From JAAYZQ01 sp034428935 (lineage in GTDB: Bacteria > Chloroflexota > Anaerolineae > JAAYZQ01), in assembly GCA_034428935.1 (NCBI GenBank), contig DAOUHB010000070.1:21997-85996 (forward strand): a DNA stretch of 64,000 nucleotides, given 5' to 3'. The translations under genes and the position numbers were made by a program. Below, piece by piece: positions 8,786 through 17,120 of this stretch. Positions within the stretch are counted from its first letter, which is position 1; every line of letters begins with the position of its first letter. The notes below the pieces were generated by a model. It ran no database searches. It was not told the origin of the DNA and saw only the letters and a list, made by a program, of their open reading frames with translations.

Positions 8786-10486
8786 TTAATGGCTCGTCTC
8801 TTCCTTGACCAGCTCGCGCCGCAGGACCTTGCCGACCATGGTCTTGGGCAGACCCTCGCGGAACTCGATCTCTTTGGGGACTTTGTAGGGTGTCAGCCGC
8901 TCGCGGCAGTAGGCCCGGATCTCGTCGACCGACACCTGGTGTCCTGGATGGAGCACGACCCAGGCCTTGACCCTCTCGCCCTGCCGCTCGTCGGGCACGC
9001 CCGCCACGCTGACCTCGGCCACGGCGGGATGGGTGGCAATGATCTCTTCCACCTCTCGCGGCCAGACCTGGAATCCGCCGGGCTTGATGAGGTCCTTCTT
9101 GCGGTCGACGATAAAGACGTAGCCGTCGTCGTCGATGATACCCAGGTCCCCGGTATAGACCCAGCGGCCGGGGCCCAGAGCCGGGCAGTCGCGAACCATG
9201 TTCAGGGTCTCGGTGGGTCGCTCCCAGTAGCCGGCCATGATTTGCGGCGCCTGGATGACAATCTCGCCAAGCTCGCCGTGGGCCAGCTCGCGGTCGCCGC
9301 TGTCGACGTCCACGATGCGCATGTCCACGTCGGGCAGCGGGCAGCCGACCGAACCCTCCTTGAAGGTGCCGTGCACCGGGCAGCAAGCAGCGGCCAGCAT
9401 TGTCTCGGTCATGGCATATGCTTCCAGCAGCCAGCCGCCGGTGAGCTGCTCGAAGCGTTGCTTCGTCTCGGCCATGAGGGGAGCGGCGGCCGACCAGCAG
9501 AGCTTCATGGAGTCGATGCCGGCCTTGCCGCTCTGGACATCGGGATGGTTGATGAGGGCGATGAACAGCGTCGGCACCCCGTGGAGGCAGGCGGGCCGCA
9601 CCTTGCGGATGGTGTCCACCAGGTCATCGATGTCGCGGGGGTTGGGCACGACGGCCATGGGCCAGCGCGCCAGGAACGAGCAGTTCATGGCCATGTTGCC
9701 ATAGACGTGAAAGAGGGGCATGACCAGCGTCAGGATGTCGTCCCAATCGGCCAGCACGGTGCGGGCGTAGGCGCACAACTGCATGCCCGACATTACCAGG
9801 GCGTGGTGGGTGCCCAGGGCCGCCTTAGGAGTGCCCGTGGTGCCCCCGGAAAAGAGCAAGATGGCCGGGTCCTGGGGCGCGACGGTCACCGGCGGCCGGA
9901 CCTCGCCCCTGTACTCCTGCAACAGATCGCCAAGCCAGCGGTCGCCTGGCTGCAGGTGAACCCGGTGGCCCTCCTTCTTTTCCTTGGCCAGGGTAAAGAG
10001 GAGGCGCAGGACGGGCGAGAGGTACTCCTTGATGTTGGTGGCAATGATCCTCCGCACCTGGGTGCGGGGCTGGATGGCCTTGATCTTCTCGTAGAAGGGC
10101 GTGAGGACCAGGACCGTCTCGGCCCGGATCTCGTTGAGCGAATATTCCAGTTCGCGCTCGGTATAGAGGGCATTGAGGGGGGCGACGATGGCGCCCGCCT
10201 TCCAGGCCCCGACCTGGCCCAGGATAGCCTGGGGGGAATTCGGCGCGACAATGGCCACGCGGTCGCCCTTGCGCACCCCCAGGCCGGCCAGGGCAGCGGC
10301 AAAGGTGTCGCTCAGCCGCTCCAGCTCGCCATAGCTCATGCGCTGGCCCTTGAAGATGAGGGCGGTGTGGTCCGGGCGCTGGCTGACGGTGTCGGCGATG
10401 GTGTCGAGCAGGGTGCATTCCGGGTAAGGGTGCAGAGTGTGGGGCAGGCCGGGGTCATAGCTCTTGAACCACGGTTTGTCGTCCAT
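8786..10486 (-). CDS. AMP-forming acyl-CoA synthetase (FadD-like)
   Basis: A 566-residue ANL-superfamily ligase starting at ATG 10486 after GAGGAGGAAGAG. All signature motifs are present: the phosphate-binding loop LLFSGGTTGTPKAALG, the adenine motif YAMTETM, YTGDLGIIDDDGYVFI and the hinge VDRKKDLIKPGGFQVWP, plus the catalytic C-terminal Lys in GKVLRREL. The enzyme makes an acyl-adenylate from a carboxylic acid and ATP and transfers it to CoA. Length and motifs match long-chain fatty-acid CoA ligases, but the chain length is not readable. It is transcribed ahead of the acyl-CoA dehydrogenase gene, suggesting a small fatty-acid or side-chain catabolic operon. Confidence 0.9.
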   Translation of the reverse strand: MDDKPWFKSYDPGLPHTLHPYPECTLLDTIADTVSQRPDHTALIFKGQRMSYGELERLSDTFAAALAGLGVRKGDRVAIVAPNSPQAILGQVGAWKAGAIVAPLNALYTERELEYSLNEIRAETVLVLTPFYEKIKAIQPRTQVRRIIATNIKEYLSPVLRLLFTLAKEKKEGHRVHLQPGDRWLGDLLQEYRGEVRPPVTVAPQDPAILLFSGGTTGTPKAALGTHHALVMSGMQLCAYARTVLADWDDILTLVMPLFHVYGNMAMNCSFLARWPMAVVPNPRDIDDLVDTIRKVRPACLHGVPTLFIALINHPDVQSGKAGIDSMKLCWSAAAPLMAETKQRFEQLTGGWLLEAYAMTETMLAAACCPVHGTFKEGSVGCPLPDVDMRIVDVDSGDRELAHGELGEIVIQAPQIMAGYWERPTETLNMVRDCPALGPGRWVYTGDLGIIDDDGYVFIVDRKKDLIKPGGFQVWPREVEEIIATHPAVAEVSVAGVPDERQGERVKAWVVLHPGHQVSVDEIRAYCRERLTPYKVPKEIEFREGLPKTMVGKVLRRELVKEETSH

Positions 10487-10640
10487 GTCTCTTCCTCCTC
10501 TTGGTCGAACGCCGGCCCTTTTCCGGCAGGTGTGGCATGGCTGCTCCCCCGACCTGACAATGCGCCGGCAGGCGTGCTGCCCGGGGGGTCGTTTGGTTTG
10601 TGTGTTGAAAGGTGCGGTGTGCCCGGCGAGGTACGCCGGA

Positions 10641-11441
10641 TCAGGTTTCGCTGCGTGCTTGCCGCAGCACGTCCAACAGCTCGGCGTGGAGTGTCCCGTT
10701 GCTGGCGGCCATGGACTGCTTGCCCAGCTCCCAGGGCTCGCCCCGCAGGTCGGTCACGGTGCCGCCGGCTTCTTCCACCAGGAGCCAGCCGGCAGCCCAG
10801 TCCCAGGGTTGGAGGAACATCTCCCAATAAGCGTCCAGGCGACCGGCGGCCAGGTTGGCCAGGTCGAGGACGGCCGCGCCGGCCCGCCGCACACCCTGGA
10901 CCCGGGGCATCATGGCGTTGAACTCGCGCAGGTTGTTCTCTTCCAGGGTCGCCCGCTTGTAGGCAAAGCCGGTGGCCACCAGGGCCTGGGAGAGGCGGCC
11001 GGCCTTTGACACGTGGATCCGGCGGCCGTTGCACCAGGCACCCTCTCCCCTCCTAGCCCAGAACATCTCGTCTCGCACCGGGTCATAGCTCGCCGCGATA
11101 ACCGGGCGTCCCGCCTCGGCCAGGGTCAGGGATACGCCCCACACAGCCAGGCCGTGGGCATAGTTCACCGTGCCATCGAGGGGATCCACCAGCCACAGGT
11201 GCTCGCTCTCGCCGGCAATTTGCTGCAGGTCGCCCAGGCCCTCTTCGGAGAGGATGGTATGTTCCGGAAAGTGCCGGCGAATGGCGCCCACGATGAGGCG
11301 CTCGGAGGCCAGATCGGCCTCAGTGACGAGGTCGATCTCGGTCGACTTGGTGCTGATCTCCAGTTGGCCGCCGGCATAGTCCAGCAGTAGGCGGCCCGCC
11401 TGCCTGGCGATTTCCAGGGCAATATCGAGGGGATCAGGCAT
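10641..11441 (-). CDS. inositol monophosphatase family phosphatase (SuhB-like)
   Basis: A 266-residue protein. The start is ATG 11441, which overlaps the end of the histidine kinase gene by 8 nt (ATGCCTGA), so the two are translationally coupled. The two-metal site motifs are intact: Glu66-Glu67 in SEEGLGDL, DPLDGT at 86-91, and WDWAAGWLLVEEAGG near residue 205. The family hydrolyses inositol 1-phosphate or similar sugar phosphates with Mg2+; some members act on NADP or fructose bisphosphate. Length is typical. Which substrate is used here is unknown; coupling to a sensor kinase is unusual for this family. Confidence 0.9.
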   Translation of the reverse strand: MPDPLDIALEIARQAGRLLLDYAGGQLEISTKSTEIDLVTEADLASERLIVGAIRRHFPEHTILSEEGLGDLQQIAGESEHLWLVDPLDGTVNYAHGLAVWGVSLTLAEAGRPVIAASYDPVRDEMFWARRGEGAWCNGRRIHVSKAGRLSQALVATGFAYKRATLEENNLREFNAMMPRVQGVRRAGAAVLDLANLAAGRLDAYWEMFLQPWDWAAGWLLVEEAGGTVTDLRGEPWELGKQSMAASNGTLHAELLDVLRQARSET

Positions 11442-12702
11442 TGGCCGGCTCTTGCGCCTGCTCAACGGGCAGGGTAAAAACAAAGCGGCTGCCCACGTTC
11501 TCCGGGCCGGGCTCCACCCAGATACGGCCGCCGTGGGCCTGGACCACCTGGCGGCAGAAGTAGAGGCCCAGCCCCAGGCCATCGCGCCTGGACCTGGCAC
11601 CGGGCAATCGGACAAAGCGCTCAAAGATCCTGTGGCGCTGCTCGGAAGGTATTCCGGGTCCGGTGTCGGTGACGCTGACCTGCACCTCACCATTCACGGG
11701 CAAGGCCGCGATGAGGATCTGGCCGCCACTGGGTGTATACGAGATGGCATTTTCCAGCAGGTTGTCCAGGACGCGCTGCAATTGTGCCGGGTCGCCCTGG
11801 GGGGCGGGCAGATTGGGGGGTACCTGGATCTGAAGATCGACGTTGGAGCCCCGGGCCATGGCCCACGAACACTCGACGGCATTCTCTACGAGGCCGCCAA
11901 TGTTCAGTGGCCGGTGGCCCAGCTCTTCCTTGGTCGCCTCGCGTTTCGCCGTCTCCAGCAGGCACTCCGAGAGGTCAGTGAGGCGCTGCGTGCTGCGCTG
12001 GGAAATCTCCAGGAGCTGAAACACGGCCGGTGGGGTGTCGTGCGGCAGCGAGTGGCGCAACATGTCCAGGCAGCCGTTGATGACCGTCAGGGGAGTGCGC
12101 AGATCGTGAACCACGAGCTCCAGCGTCTCCTTGTGCACGCGGGCCATCTCGGCCAGACGCTCCGCCTCGCCGGTAACCATCTCCAGGCGCTGTGCCAGCC
12201 CGCGCTCTTCCTGGACGACGGTGGTGCGTGCCACATCCGCTTCCTGCAGGCGGTCGCTGAGGATGCTCAGCATGGCGCGATAGATTCCCGGGTAGGCCGC
12301 GGTCAGGTGAGGAAAGTCGGGGGCTGCGATGTGCAGCAGGGCAGTGTCATCCATGGCGACGAGGGTCGCGGAGCGCGGCTGCTGTGCCACCAGGCTCATC
12401 TCGCCCAGGATCTCGCCCGGCCCCCGGTAGCCAAGTAGCACGGGGTGCCCATCCTGGACCTCCTTCAGGACCGCCACCCGGCCGCTGTGGACGATGTACA
12501 GCGCATCAGGAGCGTCGCCTTCGTGGCAGATGACGGTTCCTGCGGGGTATTGATCGAGGTGGGCCGAGGCGAGCAGGGCGACTCGTTCTTCCTCTTCGAT
12601 GCGGTCGAGAAACGGCGCGGCCGCCGGGGTTGACGGGCCCGCCGGATCTCTTTCCGGCGCCTCCTGGCCGGGCACGCGTGGTACGTTGCCTTCTTCCAGC
12701 AT
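11434..12702 (-). CDS. histidine kinase with N-terminal cyclic-nucleotide-binding-like domain
   Basis: A soluble 422-residue sensor kinase, start ATG 12702 behind GGAGG. Residues about 30-150 form a cNMP-binding beta-barrel (YPAGTVICHEGDAPDALYIV, GEILGEMSLVAQQPRSATL), including the GE..L..PRSAT phosphate-cassette pattern seen in CRP-type sensors. A coiled linker leads to HisKA with His199 in VHDLRTPLTVING, then HATPase_c with DNLLENAISYTPSG, DTGPGI and GLGLGL. A cyclic nucleotide or similar ligand may therefore control autophosphorylation directly. No response regulator is adjacent. No membrane segment is seen. A consensus promoter precedes it and the inositol-phosphatase gene follows in the same operon. 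Confidence 0.88.
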   Translation of the reverse strand: MLEEGNVPRVPGQEAPERDPAGPSTPAAAPFLDRIEEEERVALLASAHLDQYPAGTVICHEGDAPDALYIVHSGRVAVLKEVQDGHPVLLGYRGPGEILGEMSLVAQQPRSATLVAMDDTALLHIAAPDFPHLTAAYPGIYRAMLSILSDRLQEADVARTTVVQEERGLAQRLEMVTGEAERLAEMARVHKETLELVVHDLRTPLTVINGCLDMLRHSLPHDTPPAVFQLLEISQRSTQRLTDLSECLLETAKREATKEELGHRPLNIGGLVENAVECSWAMARGSNVDLQIQVPPNLPAPQGDPAQLQRVLDNLLENAISYTPSGGQILIAALPVNGEVQVSVTDTGPGIPSEQRHRIFERFVRLPGARSRRDGLGLGLYFCRQVVQAHGGRIWVEPGPENVGSRFVFTLPVEQAQEPANA

Positions 12703-12747
12703 TGCTAGCCTCCCTGGTCCGGCAAAAGAGCGGTCCTGCCTGTTCCC

Positions 12748-12776
12748 AGTTTACACCGGTTGCCCGTCTCTGTCAA
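12748..12776 (-). promoter_or_regulatory. sigma-70 type promoter of the cNMP-domain kinase operon
   Basis: Read on the minus strand: TTGACA (12776-12771), 17-nt spacer, TAAACT (12753-12748). Transcription would start near 12741, about 40 nt before the kinase start codon. Confidence 0.72.
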
Positions 12777-12861
12777 GCTTTTCACAACCTCGATATGGCC
12801 GCCTGGCGCCAAGCGCGCCCGGCCTCATCTCCTCTTGCCCAGAGTTCCGCGGCGGCCGCTG

Positions 12862-12890
12862 TTGCAGCCGGCGATGACCTGTGGTAAGAT
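12862..12890 (+). promoter_or_regulatory. sigma-70 type promoter of nadE
   Basis: TTGCAG (12862-12867), 17-nt spacer, TAAGAT (12885-12890) with an extended -10 TGG immediately upstream. It is divergent from the kinase promoter about 90 nt away. Confidence 0.65.
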
Positions 12891-12931
12891 ACACCATCCG
12901 TCGCCTGCTGGCGACGCAAGGGGGTTTGTGG

Positions 12932-14686
12932 ATGACGAGCGTACGCATCGCCCTGGCCCAGATCAACACTACCGTGGGAGACCTGGCCGGCAACGAGAGC
13001 AAGATCGTCGGCGCCATCAGCCGCGCCCGGGACCTGGGGGCCGACCTGGTGGCCCTGCCCGAGCTGGCGGTTACCGGCTACCCGCCCGAGGATTTGCTCC
13101 TCAAACCCGGTTTTGTGGCTGCCAACCAGGCCTCTCTCCAGCGCATCGCCCGGGCAGCCGCGGGCACGACGGCCGTCGTCGGCTTTTGCCATCGCGACGA
13201 CGACCTGTACAACGCCGCCGCGGTGCTTCACGCGGGCCGTGTCGCTGCCGTCTACCACAAGGCCCACCTGCCCACCTATGCCGTCTTTGACGAGGACCGC
13301 TATTTTCGCGCCGGTCACGAGCCATTGGTGGTCTCGGCGGGCGAGGCTGCGCTGCAGTTCGGGGTGAACATCTGCGAGGACATCTGGGTGCCGGCCGGGC
13401 CCACCGAGGTCCAGGCGCTGGCCGGCGCCCAGCTTGTGGTCAACATCTCGGCTTCGCCCTACCACGCCGGCAAGGGCGCGGCGCGGGAGCGCATGCTCGC
13501 CACGCGGGCGGCCGATAACATCGTCTACGTCGCCTTTTGCAACCTGGTGGGCGGGCAGGACGAGCTGGTGTTCGATGGCGGCAGCGTCATTTTCGATCCC
13601 CAGGGCGAGGTCGTGGCCCGCGGCCGGCAGTTTGCGGAGGATCTGGTGGTCGCCGACCTGGACCTGGCGACCGTCTTTCGCCAGCGACTCCACGATCCTC
13701 GCCTGCGCCGGGAGCGCGCCGGCGGGGAGGCCGGCTCCGTTCGACGCGCCGAGCTGCCGGGCGCCTGGACGCCTGGCGAGCGCCCGGCGGCGCCCGCAGC
13801 CATCGAGGAGCGGCTGGCGCCCGTCGCCGAGGTCTTCCAGGCCCTGGTGCTGGGCACCGGCGATTACGTGCGCAAGAACGGCTTTCGCCAGGCCGTCCTG
13901 GGCCTCTCGGGCGGCATCGATTCGTCTCTCACCGCGGCCATCGCCGTTGCGGCCCTGGGGCCCGAAAGCGTCACCGGCGTCTCGATGCCGTCGCGCTACA
14001 CCTCCGAGATGAGCCGCGAGGATGCCGCGGCCGTGGCCGAGAACCTGGGCATGCCCTACCTGACGGTGCCCATCGACGGCGCGTTCCAGGCCACGCTGGA
14101 GGCGCTGGCCGGGCCCTTTGCCGGTCGGGAGCCGGACGTCACCGAGGAGAATTTGCAGGCGCGCATCCGGGGCAACATCCTCATGGCCCTCTCCAACAAG
14201 TTTGGCTGGCTGGTGCTGACCACAGGCAACAAGAGCGAGATGAGCGTGGGCTACAGCACCCTGTACGGCGACATGGCCGGCGGTTTCGCCGTGATCAAGG
14301 ATGTCCCCAAGATGCTGGTCTACGAGCTGGCGGAGCACGTGAATGCCACAGCCGGCCGTGAGGTAATTCCCAGGCGCGTCATGGAGCGGGCGCCCACGGC
14401 CGAGTTGCGGCCCAACCAGACGGACCAGGATAGCCTGCCGCCTTACGAGGTGCTGGATCCCATCCTGGAGGCCTACGTCGAGGAGGATCGTTCCCTGGAC
14501 GAGATCGCGGCCCTCGGCTTTGAGCGGGCTACCGTGGCCGAGGTGCTGCGCATGGTGGATCGCGCCGAGTACAAGCGCCGCCAGGCGCCGCCCGGCGTGC
14601 GCATCACCGAGCGGGCCCTGGGCAAGGACCGCCGCCTGCCCATCACCAACCGCTACCGCGAGCCAGGAACGAAGCGATCGCAATGA
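12932..14686 (+). CDS. nadE: glutamine-dependent NAD+ synthetase
   Basis: A 584-residue two-domain enzyme that makes NAD+ from deamido-NAD+, ATP and glutamine. The start is ATG 12932, with AGGGGGT upstream; a longer in-frame start at 12881 lies inside the -10. The N-terminal nitrilase-type glutaminase domain has the triad Glu44 (LPELAVTGYPPED), Lys110 (YHKAHLPTY) and Cys148 (NICEDIW). The synthetase domain has the pyrophosphatase loop LGLSGGIDSS and the downstream LTTGNKSEMSVGY. The last four bases overlap the next gene, a histidine kinase, as ATGA, so NAD synthesis is co-expressed with a two-component system that I link to nitrogen control. Confidence 0.95.
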   Translation: MTSVRIALAQINTTVGDLAGNESKIVGAISRARDLGADLVALPELAVTGYPPEDLLLKPGFVAANQASLQRIARAAAGTTAVVGFCHRDDDLYNAAAVLHAGRVAAVYHKAHLPTYAVFDEDRYFRAGHEPLVVSAGEAALQFGVNICEDIWVPAGPTEVQALAGAQLVVNISASPYHAGKGAARERMLATRAADNIVYVAFCNLVGGQDELVFDGGSVIFDPQGEVVARGRQFAEDLVVADLDLATVFRQRLHDPRLRRERAGGEAGSVRRAELPGAWTPGERPAAPAAIEERLAPVAEVFQALVLGTGDYVRKNGFRQAVLGLSGGIDSSLTAAIAVAALGPESVTGVSMPSRYTSEMSREDAAAVAENLGMPYLTVPIDGAFQATLEALAGPFAGREPDVTEENLQARIRGNILMALSNKFGWLVLTTGNKSEMSVGYSTLYGDMAGGFAVIKDVPKMLVYELAEHVNATAGREVIPRRVMERAPTAELRPNQTDQDSLPPYEVLDPILEAYVEEDRSLDEIAALGFERATVAEVLRMVDRAEYKRRQAPPGVRITERALGKDRRLPITNRYREPGTKRSQ

Positions 14687-16335
14687 GCAGCGTGCAAAAG
14701 CGCCTCGAACACGAGGTCCGGCAGAAGACGGCCCAGTTGACGGCCCTGCGCGAGATCGGGCGGGCCATCAACGCCGCCTGGGAGCTGCAGGCCACCCTCG
14801 AGCTCATCACCCGGCGCACGGCCGGGGTGATGGGCATGGACTCTTGCTCCATCTACCTCCTGGACCGCGACGGGGAGCGCCTGGTCTTGCAGGCCACCAC
14901 GGGGCTGGCCGCGGGGGCGGTGGGCCAGGCATTCCTGCGCCTGGGCGAAGGGCTCACCGGCTGGGCCGCCCGGGCCGGAGAGCCGGTGGCCGTGGCCGAT
15001 GCCGGGAGCGATCCGCGTTTCAAGTTTCTGCCCGAGACGGAAGAGTTCCGCTTCCAGTCGCTCCTGGCCGTGCCCCTGGTCAACCAGGGCCGCGTCATCG
15101 GGGCCATGAACGTCCAGACGCGGGTCTACCACGACTTTGAGCCCGACGAGATCGAGCTGCTGAGCCTCATCGGCGACCTGGCCGCCGGCGCCCTGGAAAA
15201 GGCGCTGCTCTACGAGGGCATGCAGCGCCAGATCGCTGAATTGTCGGCCCTGGCCGAGCTGAGCGAGACCATCGTCTCGCCCCGTTACCTGGACGAGATG
15301 CTGGAGGTGGTGGTCGACATGGCCGCCCGGGTGATGCATGCCCGGCTCTGCTCGCTGCTGCTCCTGGACGAGACCACCGACGAGCTGGTGGTGCGGGCCA
15401 CCAAGCGCGGCAGCGCCGCCTACCGCGACAAGCCGCGGCTGCGGGTGGGCGAGGGGATCGTCGGCCTGGTAGCCCGGACCGGCCGGCCCCTGTCCGTTCT
15501 CGACGTCACGGCCGATCCCCGCTATCGCCACGCCGGCATCGCCCGCCAGGAGGGCCTTTGCTCCCTGCTCTCCGTGCCGCTGGCCGTCCGCGAGCGCGTC
15601 ATCGGCGTTTTGAACTGCTATACCGGCGAGCCCCATCGCTTCAGCGACGAGGAGGTGACGCTCTTTTCCACCCTGGCCAACCAGACGGCCCTGGCCATCG
15701 AAAATGCCCGGCTAGTGACCAATGCCGCCGTGGTCCGTGAGATGCACCACCGCATCAAGAACAACCTGCAGAACGTGGCCATGCTGCTACGCCTGCAGAT
15801 GAGCGCCGAGGGCGGGCTTTCGCCCCGGCAGGTCCTCCAGGACAGCATCAACCGCATCCTGAGCATCGCGGCCGTGCACGAGGTACTGTCGCAGCGCGGG
15901 CTGCGCCTGGTCGAGATCACGGATGTGCTGCAGCGGGTGGGCCGGGCCGTGGCCCAGAACATGGGCCGCCCCGGCCTTCAAGTTGACGTAACAGTGGAGG
16001 GCGACCAGGTCTCGCTTCCCTCCCAGGCAGCCACGTCGCTGGCCCTGGTGGTCAACGAGCTGCTGCAGAACGCCCTCGAGCATGCCTTCGTGGGGCGCAG
16101 CCGGGGGCGGGTCGCCATTTCGGTGCGGAGGCTGCCCGGCGAGCTGCAGATCGAGGTCCGCGACGACGGGGTCGGCGTGTCGGGCAGCCTGGGCCGCCAG
16201 CTCGGCCTGGAGATCGTCGAGACCCTCGTCCGCGAGGACCTGGGTGGCGACTGGTCCATGGCCGCCGAGGCGGGCACCGTGGCCCGCATAGCCGTTCCCC
16301 TCGCCCACGAGAGCGGCGCCGGCCCCCAGCCGTGA
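14683..16335 (+). CDS. GAF-domain histidine kinase of the HisKA_2 type
   Basis: A soluble 550-residue kinase starting inside the nadE stop codon. After a short coiled coil come two GAF domains (about residues 30-180 and 200-345), then the HisKA_2 phosphoacceptor motif EMHHRIKNNLQ with His355/His356. The GHKL ATPase part contains ALVVNELLQNALEHAF and EVRDDGVGV. The HisKA_2 plus ANTAR-regulator pairing is the arrangement of EutW/EutV-type systems, in which phosphorylation makes the regulator dimerise and bind RNA. The gene is followed by just such a regulator 47 nt downstream. GAF domains often bind small molecules; the ligand is unknown, but glutamine or another nitrogen signal is a reasonable guess from the flanking genes. 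Confidence 0.9.
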   Translation: MSSVQKRLEHEVRQKTAQLTALREIGRAINAAWELQATLELITRRTAGVMGMDSCSIYLLDRDGERLVLQATTGLAAGAVGQAFLRLGEGLTGWAARAGEPVAVADAGSDPRFKFLPETEEFRFQSLLAVPLVNQGRVIGAMNVQTRVYHDFEPDEIELLSLIGDLAAGALEKALLYEGMQRQIAELSALAELSETIVSPRYLDEMLEVVVDMAARVMHARLCSLLLLDETTDELVVRATKRGSAAYRDKPRLRVGEGIVGLVARTGRPLSVLDVTADPRYRHAGIARQEGLCSLLSVPLAVRERVIGVLNCYTGEPHRFSDEEVTLFSTLANQTALAIENARLVTNAAVVREMHHRIKNNLQNVAMLLRLQMSAEGGLSPRQVLQDSINRILSIAAVHEVLSQRGLRLVEITDVLQRVGRAVAQNMGRPGLQVDVTVEGDQVSLPSQAATSLALVVNELLQNALEHAFVGRSRGRVAISVRRLPGELQIEVRDDGVGVSGSLGRQLGLEIVETLVREDLGGDWSMAAEAGTVARIAVPLAHESGAGPQP

Positions 16336-16382
16336 CGCCGGTGCCGGGGTGCAATGCCCATCTATCACTCAAGGAGACCGGA

Positions 16383-16955
16383 ATGCGCATTCTCATCGCC
16401 GACGACGAAGCCCTGACCCGCATGGGCCTGCGGGCCATGCTGAAGGACATGGGCCACACGGTGGTCGGGGCCGCAGCCGACGGCGTGGCCGCGCTGCGCA
16501 TGGCCTGCGAGAACCAACCCGACCTGGCCCTCCTGGACATCAAGATGCCGGGCATGGACGGCCTGGCCGTGGCGCAGGCCATTGCCGAGCGATGCCCTTT
16601 GCCCGTGGTGATGCTCAGTGCCTACAGCGAGCGCGATCTGGTGGAGCGCGCAGCCGCCACGGCCACGGTCCAGGCCTACCTGGTCAAGCCGGTGCGCGAG
16701 ACCGATCTGGGTCCGGTCCTGGATCTGGCGGCCAGCCGTTTTGCCGAGTGGACGGCCCTTCAGGCCGAGGCCGCCGGCCGGCAGCAGGCCCTGGAGGACC
16801 GCAAGCTCGTCGGCCGGGCCAAGGGGAGGCTCATGGAGTGCCAGGGCATGAGCGAGGCCCAAGCCTTTCTGGAAATCCAGGGCCGCGCCCGCCGCGCCCG
16901 CCTCACCATGCGCCGGGTGGCCGAGGAGATCTTGGCGGACGAGGACCGGGCCTGA
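16383..16955 (+). CDS. ANTAR-domain response regulator (RNA-binding antiterminator)
   Basis: A 190-residue regulator. The start is ATG 16383, preceded by AAGGAGACC; an upstream in-frame ACG-rich extension is not needed. The receiver domain (1-120) has the acidic pair Asp7-Asp8, phosphoacceptor Asp52 in LALLDIKMPG, and Lys in LVKPVRE. A helical linker leads to an ANTAR domain (about 130-185) with the signature VGRAKGRLMECQGMSEAQAF. ANTAR proteins bind paired RNA hairpins and prevent formation of an intrinsic terminator, mainly in nitrogen metabolism operons. Immediately downstream lie a promoter, two hairpins and a terminator in front of glutamate synthase genes, the likely target. Confidence 0.92.
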   Translation: MRILIADDEALTRMGLRAMLKDMGHTVVGAAADGVAALRMACENQPDLALLDIKMPGMDGLAVAQAIAERCPLPVVMLSAYSERDLVERAAATATVQAYLVKPVRETDLGPVLDLAASRFAEWTALQAEAAGRQQALEDRKLVGRAKGRLMECQGMSEAQAFLEIQGRARRARLTMRRVAEEILADEDRA

Positions 16956-16977
16956 TGGCGTGCGCGGGATCGCGCAT

Positions 16978-17006
16978 TTGACTTTTGCCGCGAACCGTGG
17001 TATAAG
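16978..17006 (+). promoter_or_regulatory. sigma-70 type promoter upstream of glutamate synthase
   Basis: TTGACT (16978-16983), 17-nt spacer, TATAAG (17001-17006) preceded by TGG. Initiation near 17011-17013 would place the whole leader hairpin array at the very 5' end of the transcript. Confidence 0.78.
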
Positions 17007-17010
17007 AGGC

Positions 17011-17059
17011 CCGTGATCCACAGCGGGTCACGGAAAGAAATATTCGGGCCGCGAAGCCC
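17011..17059 (+). promoter_or_regulatory. candidate ANTAR-binding leader RNA (two hairpins)
   Basis: Hairpin 1 (17011-17033) pairs CCGTGA-CC with GGTCACGG, with one bulged T, and closes on the six-base loop ACAGCG. This fits the ANTAR target rule of a hexaloop with A at position 1 and G at position 4. Hairpin 2 (17046-17059) pairs GGGC with GCCC around the six-base loop CGCGAA; it has G at position 4 but lacks A at position 1. The 3' arm of hairpin 2 is also the 5' arm of the following terminator, so forming it would block termination. The layout matches known ANTAR targets; the fit of hairpin 2 is imperfect. Confidence 0.6.
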
Positions 17060-17106
17060 TTGGACAGGAACCGAACCGGTTCCCGTGCAAGGGCTTTTTT
17101 CTTTTT
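17054..17106 (+). terminator. intrinsic terminator in the glutamate synthase leader (attenuator)
   Basis: AAGCCCTTG (17054-17062) pairs with CAAGGGCTT (17088-17096); inside, GGAACC/GGTTCC (17067-17072/17078-17083) continues the stem with small mismatches. T6-C-T5 follows (17095-17106). It stands between a strong promoter and the start codon at 17121, so it must be bypassed for expression. Confidence 0.85.
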
Positions 17107-17120
17107 GGCCTGGAGGAGAG

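Noticed and set aside
10490..10640. Terminator or promoter between the inositol phosphatase and acyl-CoA ligase genes
   Set aside because: Short GC inverted repeats are present but no T-tract or convincing -35/-10 pair on the minus strand.
16332..16382. N-terminal extension of the ANTAR regulator by 17 residues
   Set aside because: The receiver domain starts at ATG 16383, and AAGGAGACC lies upstream of it.
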